Source: Phaeotremella fagi (taxonomy: Eukaryota > Basidiomycota > Tremellomycetes > Tremellales > Phaeotremellaceae). Taken from it: a stretch of DNA of 64,000 bases. The stretch's first letter is position 1; each line of letters begins with the position of its first letter. Position numbers and translations under genes: made by a program. The notes under the pieces are model-generated. The model searched no databases and was not told the origin of the DNA. It saw nothing but the letters and a program-made list of their open reading frames with translations. The DNA lies in contig BCHU01000006.1 of the NCBI GenBank assembly GCA_001599715.1, positions 1,408,765 through 1,472,764 on the forward strand, given 5' to 3'. This document shows positions 11,075-22,290 of this stretch, one piece after another.

Positions 11075-13812
11075 CTATCCAAAACTGGTACTACGTGAAT
11101 GTTTACCTTTACCGGTTTTGACATTACCGCCGGTAGCAGAATTGGATATGTTGGAACCACTAACGATCCTACCAGTCCTAGGCCCACCTACACCCAAAGC
11201 ACCAATTGAAGATATCGAATGTTGATCATCCTGACCATGTTCGTTGTTACCGTACCACAAAGCCCCTAAAAGATCTTTGGCGGTGTTGGCGATATTAGCC
11301 GCTCTTCCCATTATACTACTTCCATCTTCTGTCTCTTCGTTTTTGGTAATTGGATGATCTACAGAATCAACAGTGTTCTGAGATTGGGTTTGGGTTTGGT
11401 TGATACCTAACAAAGTTGGTTGGGCTGTTGTTGACGCTCGCGCAATGGTCGCTTTACCAGTTGGACCTCTTTCTCTTTGAGTCTGTGTGGAAAAAGTAGG
11501 TGAGGTTTGAATGGGTGGATCTGTAATTGGGAAATCGTGATTATCGTGAGACAAGGATTTGGTTTGTGTTTGATTAGGATTCGAGTGGGAGGATCGATTG
11601 AGATGAGATGATTTATTGGATTTCGATTGGGTAGATGAATGGGGTAACGATGCTGGAGAAGTGTCGGCTAGAGGTCTCAACGAAATCTATTCTAATGTCA
11701 GTCAGAGACATCAACAAATGATTCTTTTTGCTGTCTAGAAATAACGACTCACCTGAGGAGAGGAATGTGGAGTAGGAGTTTTCGATTCTTCAGGAACATA
11801 ATCGATATCCATGGGTTCAGGTTGCCAAGTTACACCTTCCTGAACTTTATCAAGTACTGGTTGTTGGAATCTTGATTTTGGAGGTGGTTCAGTTGGAGAT
11901 CTTGATGATGAAGGTGAGATTGAATGAGTTGATGATACTGAAGTTCCTCTAGATGTTGATCTATCGTATACAGCACTGGACCTATCTCTCGAGGTTGATC
12001 TACCTCTTTCCTCTGATGATCTACCACGTTCTTCATTCGGAGGTGAAACCAATGGTGATCCTGTAGGACCTGGCTGTTCATAACCTGATCCAGGTGATGC
12101 TACCGGTATACCTCCTCTCATGGCTCCCATTCCAGTCGCCACTGATGGATTGAAGTTGAAATACGATGAAGGTGGGGACGAAGGTTCGGAAGGAGGTGTT
12201 GAACCTGGAGCTCGTACTTTGAGGATCGACCGACTTGGTTGAGGAGATGTGACCCCGTTCAATGAAGTCGACGACGATGAAGTTGAAGTCGATGATGATT
12301 CTGGGAGAACAAGAGTTTGTCTTTGAGGCGAAGCTGTAGCGGGTGGTGTTTGTTGAGCCTGTTGACGCCATTTAGGTTGAGCTGGTGGTTGACTAACAGT
12401 TGGTGGTCGACCATAACCTACACCAACATGTGTAGGCGAAGCCTTGTTAGCCTCGGGCGTACCACTTAAATCTGGTCCACCGAAATAATCAAATCCAACA
12501 CTACCGTATTCATCATCGTCGTCCCACCGTTGATTATTCTGATAAGGTGAAGGGAAATCGAAACTACCAGTTGAAGGTGGTGGAACTTCACCTTGTGGAG
12601 AAACATATTCTGGTGGAGGTGCGTAAACCATTGCAGGTGAAGGTGAAGGGAAATTACCGGTAGTCTTCAACATTGCAGGAGCGATTTTAGCGATTGTGAG
12701 ATGTTCCGCTGAAGAAGCTGATGAATTACGTGAAAGGGATGGTCTTGATGAAGTTCGACTTGATGTAGATCGCATTTCGAGTACATCGTCCGAACTGTCC
12801 TCATCGCTTTCAGGTCTTTCGGCAGGTTCATCGACTGCGATACATTGTTCCACAAAAGTGTTGAAACTGATATGTCTTTTACCAGAATTTGAACCTGACC
12901 CAGTTGTTTCCATCATCTCAGGTGAACCAGGTGTAGCTTTACCAGAGATAGGTTGACGTGGTGGACTACGTTTCCTGGTCACGTTCGACCTCACGATATT
13001 GGTATCAGATTTCGTTTGCATTAAAGTGGGACGAGAGACGACTTCGTCATCGAATTCGTCGTTGTCCATACTAGCTTCGAGGATCGGTGAAGACGGCATA
13101 GGGATGGTGAGCATTTCGGAAAGAGTTCGATGTTTGAGAATCGGTTTTTTACCAGAATCAGCTCTCACTATACCTAACCTTTCGTCTGCAGAAGGTATTC
13201 TTGCGGGTGGAACTGGTTGTACAGAAGCCGTGTGAAGAGGACCATAGAGCCAAGTTACGTCCGAATCCTTCAGCCTATGAAAAGAGTTAGCGATATGTTC
13301 CAAGAAGGCTCCGCAGTGACCTAGACTACTAAAATAACTAATTCTAATTGAACCACCTCGACACTTACCAATTCAAAGTCTCTGGACTGATAGTTCTCAA
13401 CTTGTTACGTTGTTTCTGCCACGTTCTCCAACTTGCATTCTCTAACCTTACACCGTTAGCGATCTCATTCTTGTGACGAGTCATGGATCGCCATGAAGCC
13501 CAAACATCTTCTTCGTTCCAATCGTGTGATAGATAGTCTACACAGATTGATGGTAACCTATCTTGAATATCTTCGACTGATGGAGCTGCTGAAGAATCCA
13601 ATGGAAGGGAGGTCTAAGGTAGAGATTAGTGGACGATTCGATGGTGTTGGATTTGTAATGGAAAAAAACTCCGATTGGGGGGAAAGAAGATTGAGAAGCA
13701 TGTACCCGAACATGGGTGTAATTACTCAATGCCATGAGATGCAAACATGTGTACATGAAGAATCGATTGATAGCGATGGGGAACTTACGATTGAAGGAAT
13801 GACTTGAGCCAT
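11075..13812 (-). CDS. REG1: protein phosphatase 1 regulatory subunit Reg1-like (800 aa)
   Basis: Targets PP1 (Glc7) to substrates; in yeast Reg1-Glc7 switches off Snf1 kinase for glucose repression (family knowledge). Exons 13812-13789, 13613-13369, 13274-11753 and 11686-11075. The N-terminal conserved domain (DUF1752/areA GATA-like) spans about residues 20-100: DYLSHDWNEEDVWASWR, RLENASWRTWQKQRNKL, and LNWLKDSDVTWLYGPL across a splice. The PP1-docking core KRHISFNTFVEQCIAVD is intact. The remainder is long, Ser/Pro-rich and presumably disordered, with many RS and SP sites. Its promoter faces the C2H2 gene across 2.56 kb. The assignment rests on the two conserved blocks and is strong; the glucose role in this organism is inferred. 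Confidence 0.9.
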
Positions 13813-16372
13813 TGTTTGTTTGTGAATTGAATAGTTATCTGAATACCAATCAAAGAAAGAGAATGTAAAACGATATTATACAAGTACTACTTGTTTCCCT
13901 ATTATCAAGACAGAGATGTCAAAGGTTTGGCGTTGTCGTAAAGGAGGATCGAATCAAGTCAAGAAGGCGATTAATGTTGTTGGTAAGTAACTTGATACGA
14001 AGATGAAAAAGTCGATTAGGTAAGGTATAGGAAAAGGGAAGTGAATGCCTTTTATAAGAATTTGATACTGTAAGATTGAGTTGTTATAGGATTGATGTGG
14101 ATGAGGATGAATACATGAGTGGTGGAGTGGTGCTTGGGGGGTGGTGTTGATGTTGAGATATCAGATATCAAGATGATTTATAAAGTAGAGTGTAGAGTAC
14201 AGAGAGACAGATGAATAAGGAGGCAAGTCAGGTGCGTTAAATTTACTCAATGCGGTAATTTCCTTTCTATAGCCGGTATTCTACCGTAGTGAGGGGAGGG
14301 GTGAGATGCTGAGATGCTACTGTATAACTTGTATAGCATACTCTCAGAGACATACATGTATACAGAATCTATATTGAATATGAACACACTGCATCCCTCC
14401 TACTGCACTCTCTAAAGATCAGAGCACCAGTATCATCTCTGTAAAGTCAATGAATTGTAAGATCACATAACCGCAGATTCTCCTCTCCTCTTCAACTTCG
14501 GTATATCCTACACGCCACTTACAATCCAACACCCCATCATAAAAAGTTTCGATGAATAAGTAAGTTGACATGTGATCGAGGGTTCCGTCGATCCAATATA
14601 ATAAATCCCCTTGCATGCCATATTGCACCACCTCTCGTCTTCCTACACCTCAAATTTCGAGGCCACAGCACCCAGCGCCCAAAAAAAGATCACATTGAAG
14701 ACACCCAGTAAAAGATAACTCCGTACAGTTCCGAACCTATTCACGGCCGTCCGTTTTTTGTGGAGCTCCTCGTGCGAGTCTTTTCACTTTGCTTCTTTGC
14801 CGCCGGTTGACTTTTTGAAGGTGGGTGGTCGTTTAATAAAGGGTTCTTTGGGTTCAGGAGGGTGATGACAGTGTTTTTGGTGGATTCGATCACATGTGGT
14901 AGCATAGCTTCAATGGGTTAGTCACCAACGTTGAACACAGCATAGGTTGTAGGAAGGTGATTACTAAGAGGTTCTTGATACAACCTCCATTGACTCACTT
15001 TGCATAACAGATACGTTCTATCAGTATATGTTTGATAGGGAAGGAGTAGAGCTACAGAGCTGCAGGGGGTTAGCTGCATCTGTATTTGAGACTAAACAAA
15101 ACTCTAATTGGGACATTGCTCTACAAAGCAACTCATTGTGGTTCGCCACTTTGGTTGTACTTAGTGGAATCTGAGGATGGATATCCAAGATACTTACTAC
15201 AGACCAAAGGACATCGTGTGAGTGAGGTTCGAATAACTTAAAAAGCCGATGAATAAGGACATGGGAGGGGGTAGCATGAATGATTGATGATCAAGTTTCA
15301 TATATATCATGCTCCAGTGATCACCATCAAAAACTTTGAGCCTCGTGTTAAAAATGTAAACTAAATCTTATTGTTTCTTACTTCTCTTCTTCCTCTTGAT
15401 CTCTTGTATCCCCACCATCATGCATACAGCTAGCCATTCACTCTATTCGGTTCAACTCGACTGCTTACACTATACACTATACACGGTCCGATAACCCATC
15501 ACCCATCACCCACCCATTCCCGTTGATCAAAGGACATCCATCCACATTCTCACCATAATCGTACACCTTCTGATCTCTTGTTGCCACTGATCAATCATAA
15601 ACGTCTTTCGTCCCATTAATGTAATTCCCATAAACTCATAACGATACCTTACGAATCTATAACGATCACGATCACAATCATTCTATCTAGTCACACTATT
15701 TAATCACAATCACGATCTCAAAAGCGATCCCTTTATATTAGTCTTAGTCTTCAAGAAAACGACGATCATTCCATTCCTCAACATTTCATCAATCGGGTGA
15801 GTTCTGTTCATTGTTTTTCTGAATCTTATGAAACTCCCAACAAAAGAATCCCCTGGTACCGTCACCCTTTCAAATTACCTACTCCTCCAAGATAGTTTTT
15901 TTCTCACATCAGAACTTTATTTCGTTTTCTAGATTCCTTTTCCATCTCTCAAATTATCATTAAAGCCTTTAACAAATTCCCATTCTTTCGTCTCAACCTA
16001 CCACCCTTTCTCTCCGGAGGTAAAGAATATTTTACCAACGTGAGCACAATCTATTTTTTAAAGGCCTTTAGACCTCCTTGCACCTCTGTTCTATAAAGTG
16101 GACCACTCATTTTTTCATCTTCCTTTCACGGTCTCCCTTTGTTCTAGGAGTTCCCATCTTTCGACCATATGGATTAACAAATCGTTCATAGGAGATAGGA
16201 AAAACAGACCTACCAAACCAAAAAAACCTCCCGAGAAACTCGCAGTTTCAGTTCGAGTTCAATATCTATAAACCAAAGTAGGATTGAAATGATCTTCTGA
16301 TCGACATCCATTATCCCCCCACTTCAATCTCATTCATACACGAATTTCTTATCCTTCTGACACCAAACCAAC
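13813..16372. promoter_or_regulatory. 2.56-kb divergent control region between REG1 and a C2H2 regulator
   Basis: No protein-coding segment is visible on either strand. The left part contains GAGGGGAGGGG (about 14290) and other short G-rich runs. From about 15400 it becomes C/T-rich with repeated CCCATCACCCATCACC and ACACTATACACTAT, typical of long leaders. A plausible 5' UTR intron has its GTGAGT donor at 15797 and a TTTTCTAG acceptor ending at 15932. Several ATGs follow, so upstream open frames may precede the start at 16373. A long leader of this kind is common for fungal regulators; none of this is proven without RNA data. Confidence 0.5.
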
Positions 16373-17957
16373 ATGCTTGTAGCGAATTCAACTATTGTCC
16401 CGTTAGTTCAACCGTTAGCTATTCCTCGACCAATAAAATCAACTCCAACCTCATATCCATCAATCGTTGGTCATCCTTCCGATCCCACCTCCTCACCTTC
16501 ACCGTTTTACAACAATGGTATCTATAATACCAATTTTGATGACCTCCGTCAAATGAATATGAACTCGAGTTCACCAAGGTTATCACCTTCAATGTTGAAA
16601 CGTGAATATTATCAAGGTATAAATTATGGTGGTAACGTTGTGGCGAATGATTTAAATCTTGTTACTGGTATCAATAAAACATTACTTCCATCTGCTATTA
16701 TCAATAACAACAACTTTGAATTCTTGAAGACGTCTAGGAATCCCAACGAATCAAATGATTACAATCAGCAAATTCCAAAAAGGAATATTGATTCTCCTCA
16801 ATTACAACCAATCAACAATGATCCATATTTCTCTTCACCGATACCGAAATCAATCGCCACCGAAAACAAATCCCTCACACCACTCAGAAACACTACCTCC
16901 TCCCCTACCCCTGCAATAGGATTCCATCAAAATTCAATCGACGGTTACTACTATTCAATACCTACACAAACTTACCCAAGTGTCTATCCACAACCCCAAA
17001 CACAACATTTATCGTCTTCCGTCACATCTTCTTCGTTACCCATAACGTTCAACGGTAACGGGTTTGAAAATTCTAGAACGATTCGGGAATTCAGTCATGC
17101 GCCGACTAATAGTTGTGAGATGAGAGATTGGGAGGGGACTGAGGATGAATATGATGGTTCTGAGAGAAAAGTTCGAAAAGAAGGTAAACGAAGACATGTT
17201 TGGTAGGTTCAGTTATTTTCTTGACAGTGGATGAAAATCTAACTGACCTTCTCGTTTTTAGTCCCGTATGTGATAAACGATTTAGTAGACCTTCATCATT
17301 GAATACACATATGGCTGTTCATACTGGTGCCAAACGTGTGTACAACCTTTGTCGTGATGTAGATTACCAACTTACTCGACATTAGCTTATATCTGTCAAA
17401 TTTGTTCGAGACGTTTTTCAGTCAGTTCGAACTTGAGACGTCATGAACGGGTAAGTGCATCCAGCTCATAAGGAAAATAAAGCACTGAGTTTTTATGAAT
17501 GTAGTCCCACGTAACGAAAGATACCCCAAAACCAATATATTTCCACACCAATCCAAATCTCCTCTATCCCCAAATAGACGAAATAGGTATCAACCCAATT
17601 TCCAACCTTCAAAACGAATACACCTACTCCCAACCCGAACCAAGCCTGAAATACAACATCCCAGAACCTAAATTCCAAACCCCGCAAACACCTATTTACA
17701 TGAACAATCGATCAACGAATCAGGTTGAGATCATCACTCCTAGTTTATCACATCCCAATCAAGGTTATTCAAGTGGTGTCAATAACAACAGTTATAGTTC
17801 GACACCTACGATGGGGTTGAGTAAATATCAAGTTATCAGTGGTAAAAATGATGTTAGGGGTTTAGAGGAGATTCCGAAACAAGAATTAGATTCTTCGCCT
17901 TACGATAACGGGTTGAACGAACGGTCATTCAATGTATCAGCTTTTATTCCTTATTAG
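16373..17957 (+). CDS. C2H2 zinc-finger transcription factor
   Basis: Probable sequence-specific nuclear regulator. Exons 16373-17202, 17262-17335, 17386-17450 and 17505-17957. The first about 275 residues are rich in Asn, Ser, Pro and Thr and presumably disordered. After a basic run (KVRKEGKRRH) come two adjacent fingers with the pattern C-x2-C-x12-H-x3-H: CPVCDKRFSRPSSLNTHMAV plus final H, then CQICSRRFSVSSNLRRHERS plus final H, joined by TGAKPYI. Both fingers are broken by introns. The C-terminal part is again Asn/Tyr/Ser-rich and ends at a TAG. The same frame then stays open for 76 codons (see next entry). I do not recognise a specific orthologue. Confidence 0.9.
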
Positions 17958-18188
17958 CATCAATTCAACAATAACGACAACATGAAAGAATACCCGGTCG
18001 ACAACGATAATTCGTCAGTCATTCCTGACAACGGTGAAAATCGGTTGAACATGACTTACATACCGTACGTCATGACCTCCAACCTTGATTCGTTCAACAC
18101 CGAATTCGATAAATTAGATCATTGTTCCACATACAATAAAATCGATAGAGAGGTTGGTGAACGATTGTTACTTTGTCGAAGTGTTTGA
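17958..18188 (+). other. in-frame open extension after the C2H2 stop codon
   Basis: Directly after the TAG at 17955-17957 the same reading frame runs 76 codons to a TGA. Its composition is like the preceding protein (Asn/Asp/Ser/Tyr-rich). The TAG is itself the end of a pyrimidine-rich CTTTTATTCCTTATTAG, and a GTATCA lies 24 nt upstream, so a 24-nt intron-like segment in multiples of three would remove the stop. That is shorter than any accepted spliceosomal intron I know. Readthrough, a recent nonsense change, or 3' UTR by chance are all possible. Confidence 0.4.
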
Positions 18189-18541
18189 TAAAACCCACAT
18201 TCAACCTGGTCACGATTGATCATATCAATTCAATCCTCCATCAGGATTCTCAAGGTCAATAATGTAAACCACCTTTCAAACATCATCATATTATCTGTCA
18301 ATATCCAAAAACCCATGTCGTCTAGAAGCTTGATGCTCGACCAAAAACGTTCTTTTTTGTCATTATCTAAATTTGTTTTTTTTTTGTTTTGGTTCTTGTT
18401 TATGTTTTATTTTTGGTGAGGGGTATAGTTGTATTATGAGAGTCGAGTTATATTAAGTAATTACTTTACATTAGATCACCATGTTATTCGTTACAAGTCA
18501 TTTATCACCATGATTTTGAATGCCACTAGCCACGAACAAGA

Positions 18542-19935
18542 ATGACAGTGGTGACAACCATGAATTCACAACAACATCCACCAACCAATCTAACATCCAA
18601 CAATTGGTATAACAACAACAAAAATGTATCCACCAAGGATCTACACCCACGCCCTCTCCCTCCTAACATACATAACACTAGCCAACCTAATCCTCCTAAT
18701 CTCCCTCCTAATGAAACCAATCTCAGAAACCAAAAGTTGGAATCTATCAAGTTGGATAGCGTAAGTCGAAGTCCAAGTCCAACTCCGACTTGCATACACT
18801 TAGTATTTCTTGGTTTGGTACAGGGGAAAATTTTGGGGATACATGCAGAACCATTGGGAAAACTCTTTGAACGGTGGCAAGAGTTTACGATTCCATGGAG
18901 ATAGGATACCAAAGTTTGAATCGGCTTTTGTTATTAGTGTATGTCCACTTCCCACCTCAACAGGTATACTGTATCACTGTACTGATAAAACACAGAATCA
19001 TTTAGGTTACTCTGATACATATCTTATTCAGGCTCTTGCAACTCGTGCAGGGATGTTAAGTCGTTGTCGTTATTTCGTTAAAAAAGAATTAAGTAGGATA
19101 CCGATTATAGGTTGGTCGTTCTGGGTGAGTGTTTTCAGTATTATTCGAAACGAATTGTTGAATGAAGGATAGGCTATTGGTAGGTCAGATCAATCAGTTG
19201 AATTTCATCTTACTGATTGGTTATAGGTATGATATTAGTTTCTAGAAATTGGACAAGAGACTCTTCGTCAATCGAGTAAGTTGACCCCAATCGCATCAGT
19301 AGTATAAACTGACAACCTCCTAGGAAAGCGTTCAGAAGAGTCAAGAAGAGTCAACATGACTGTTGGATAATCCTTTATCCGGAAGGAACACGTCGAACCC
19401 CAGAGAAAGTTCTTAAGGTGAGGAAAAAATCCGTGGTTTCCAAGACTGATGAAATTTCTTAGAGTCAAGCGTACGCTCGTCAACACGGATTGGTAGAGTT
19501 GAAGAACGTTCTTTTACCCCGAACGAAAGGTTTTGTTAGTACCGTCCAAGGTAAGTGAAGTCAAGTCAAGATCTCAGAAGCTGCTAACACGAATTGATGG
19601 TTTGGATTAGCCCTTCAGAAATCCCATATCAAATTCGTATACGACGTCACTTTATTGTACAAATGTCCAAACGACGATAGATCTGGATACGAATATAGAA
19701 TCCCCTCAGCGATCGAACAACTGAGTCAAAAAGATATTTCTGCGTCTGGCTACGAATTTCATATTCATGTTAGAAGGTTTGTCCCATCCCCGTCCCTTAC
19801 TTCATGACTGATAGAAATTATAGGATACCATTGGGTGAATTACCATCTGACGAAGAGGGTTTGAAAGCTTGGTGTGAGCAGGCGTGGGAATTGAAAGATA
19901 GGACTTTGAGTGGACTTATGGGTGATGAACATTGA
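18542..19935 (+). CDS. PlsC-family acyltransferase (lysophosphatidic acid/lysophospholipid type)
   Basis: Likely transfers an acyl chain from acyl-CoA to a lysophospholipid at an internal membrane. Exons 18542-18760, 18804-18938, 18996-19124, 19173-19179, 19227-19275, 19324-19417, 19463-19550, 19611-19776 and 19824-19935. The catalytic NHxxxxD is formed across a splice as NHLGYSD. The lysophospholipid-binding block is YPEGTRRTPEK, with GWSFWAIGMILVSRNW between. C-terminal IPLGELPSDEEGLKAW matches the Cst26/AGPAT3-5-like branch. The N-terminus is odd: about 70 residues rich in Asn/Pro/Thr instead of a clear membrane helix, so a different first exon is possible. The fourth exon is 7 nt. Confidence 0.85.
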
Positions 19936-20187
19936 TTTAGACATCGTGGTCGAAATTCCATTTTTATAGGTTTTGTACATGTTTTTTGTCTAGGGTTTTA
20001 TATATATTTAAAATATTATTTCTTGATCCCCGCTGGACTTTGTTGATGACCAGATATGTCTCTTTTAGTCACCTGTATCGACCATTCACTTCAGTGTCGA
20101 ACAAAGATTTAGCGGTGAGATCCCTACTTCTATATCTGAAGACAGCCAACGCGAACGAGGTGGTTATGTACACCAACAAGTATAAAC

Positions 20188-21510
20188 CTATTTCGCCCAT
20201 ACTTTGACCGTACCATCTGAATACCAACAGAGTTAACGTAAGATTCCCAGAATCAGGTAATTCAACTCACCAGCACTAGCAGTCAACATCTCATCACCGT
20301 TTGGATTAGTTTCTATCCAAGTGATCGCCCGTTCATGGATAGTTTTAGGATTAGGGTCGAGTGGTTTAGCCTTCGAATATCCAGAATTAAAACAGATAAT
20401 CGATGAATGAGAAAGAATGAAGATGGCCGCACTCACATCCAATACATTCCATGACCACAATTTCCCATCTTCATCACCAGCTATGACCACCCCTTCACCA
20501 TAATTGAACGTAGCCTTCGATCTTATATCTGTGACTTTATGACCAGAGAACGTTTGTAACGCCTAAGAAAACAGATTAACCAGATGCTCAATGACCCATG
20601 ACATACCTGTCCATTCGATCTATCGAATATACGGATTTTACCATCCATCGATGAAATCAATAAAGTGTCTTTAGGACTACTAGGCGAAGGAGTTATCGAT
20701 GATATCGGAGCTAAAACCCCTCTTTATCAATATAAATCCAAACTGAAAATCAAAGTAGTTGAACCTACATCCAATTAAATCCTCAACGACCTTGCCCATA
20801 CGTAAATCATAACTTCGAACACAACCGTCAACGGATCCCACGATGATTTCAGGAATATCCGAGGGGATGGTTAAAGAGGTGATTGAATTTTTGGCCTCTG
20901 TTAAAGTCTGGATTGGACCTTTGGTAATTGCCCTAAGAAACAATTCCATTCATTAGACTTAATGATTAAAATGAGGATAGTGAGGGATGAAATACCTCAT
21001 ATCCCATAACATGACTTTAGCGTCGAATCCAGCTATCCAAAGTTGATCAGTTCAGCGTAGATGAGGGCTTGACGTACCACTAGCTAGTACCGATGAATCC
21101 TTGTTAAAAGCAACAGCATGGATCTTTCCAAAATGACCTTGTAATCTCCGAACAATAGTCCCCGTAGCGACGTCCCAAACGAACACGACTTTATCACCAC
21201 CACACGAAGCGAATTTCGAATTATCATGGGAACTAAAAATCACATTGATCAATCACCTCTATAGCGTAGTCAAAACTTATACCTACATGTCCAAAGCCAA
21301 AACCTCATATCCATGTCCGTTATAACTCTTGATCTCCTTCCCCAAACTAGGATTCCAAAGTTTGATCGAACGGTCTTTAGAACCCGTTAAACAGTATTTC
21401 GCACCTTTGTTATACTTCACGACGTTTATTGGGGCACTATGCGAGGACAGGGTTTGGACATGTTTCGATGGGATTTTGAGAAGGTCCTCGGGTCCTCTTG
21501 AGGGTGCCAT
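20188..21510 (-). CDS. WD40 protein, WDR83/MORG1 homologue (312 aa)
   Basis: Small seven-bladed WD40 scaffold; animal WDR83 works in MAPK organisation and as a spliceosome-associated factor (family knowledge). Eight exons: 21510-21287, 21232-21078, 21032-20996, 20932-20769, 20710-20607, 20562-20437, 20370-20271 and 20216-20188. Successive blades show CLTGSKDRSIKLWNPSLG, FASCGGDKVVFVWD, AGFDAKVMLWDMR, VGSVDGCVRSYDLRMGKVVE, ISSMDGKIRIFD and DEDGKLWSWN. The last 29-nt exon restores DGTVKVWAK and the stop. The length fits the family (about 315 aa). The small exons make automated models here likely to fail. Confidence 0.88.
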
Positions 21511-22290
21511 TGTTGGGTTTGGTTAGTGGTAGAGATAAATCTATTCGATATTTTTTGTTGTGATGCGTCATTTCATTTGGTGGCGTATAGTATTCCTGCG
21601 AGTGGCATTACTCAATTTCAGAGATGGTTGTTGGTTACTGGTACGAGGTGCAATGTACGTCTAGAACTCTATGAAACTCATCTCGAATTGAGTAGAATAC
21701 ACACTCAAGAACCAAAAACAAACAAACCCCCCATCTCTTCCCAAGACACCCAAAAACCAATCAAATCTCAAAACAGATTCCAACGAAAAATTAAAAATCT
21801 TTGTTGTCACCAACTCTCCTCGTGTCCCTCCTCTTGCCCTCGATACTACGGTATACGAACATGAAACGAATCACAACGAAACGTTCTGAAGGTCAGATCT
21901 CTCTGTTGGATGATCACTGGATAATACCGTCAATGTAACTCAAATCCTCCCTAACAATAATCTCGAATTCTGAGCTGTATAAATGTATATATCATAGGAA
22001 ACAACTGCATGATACGGCAATGACTACAATGATATGATTGTTTTTCAGAATTATATGACAACGAAGAAAATCAGAAACATGAGCCAAAAAAACAAACAAA
22101 ACAAACAACGAATGAGGATATACAAGAATTGATGAAATGAATGCAATTCATTATTTATGAGAGGAAAATTAACAAGGAAACGTGAACCATAAAGGATATA
22201 CAAGAAAAAGTCTCCCCCTGGAAGACTACAAAATCTGAACAAAACCATTACCTTCTTAAGAACGATTCCCGAAAGAAACAGAAATCGATC
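21511..22290. other. WDR83 promoter and MET30 3' flank
   Basis: A 780-nt stretch between two minus-strand genes. It includes the 5' region of WDR83 and the 3' UTR of the F-box gene. A 112-codon plus-strand open frame (21526-21864) has no conserved motif and an A/C-rich composition typical of leader antisense, so I read it as non-coding. Confidence 0.4.

Noticed and set aside
18526..18912. 128-codon minus-strand frame opposite the acyltransferase start
   Set aside because: Antisense of the Asn/Pro-rich first exon; the plus strand splices correctly into catalytic motifs.
21526..21864. 112-codon plus-strand frame above WDR83
   Set aside because: It overlaps the WDR83 promoter, with no recognisable domain or splice partner.
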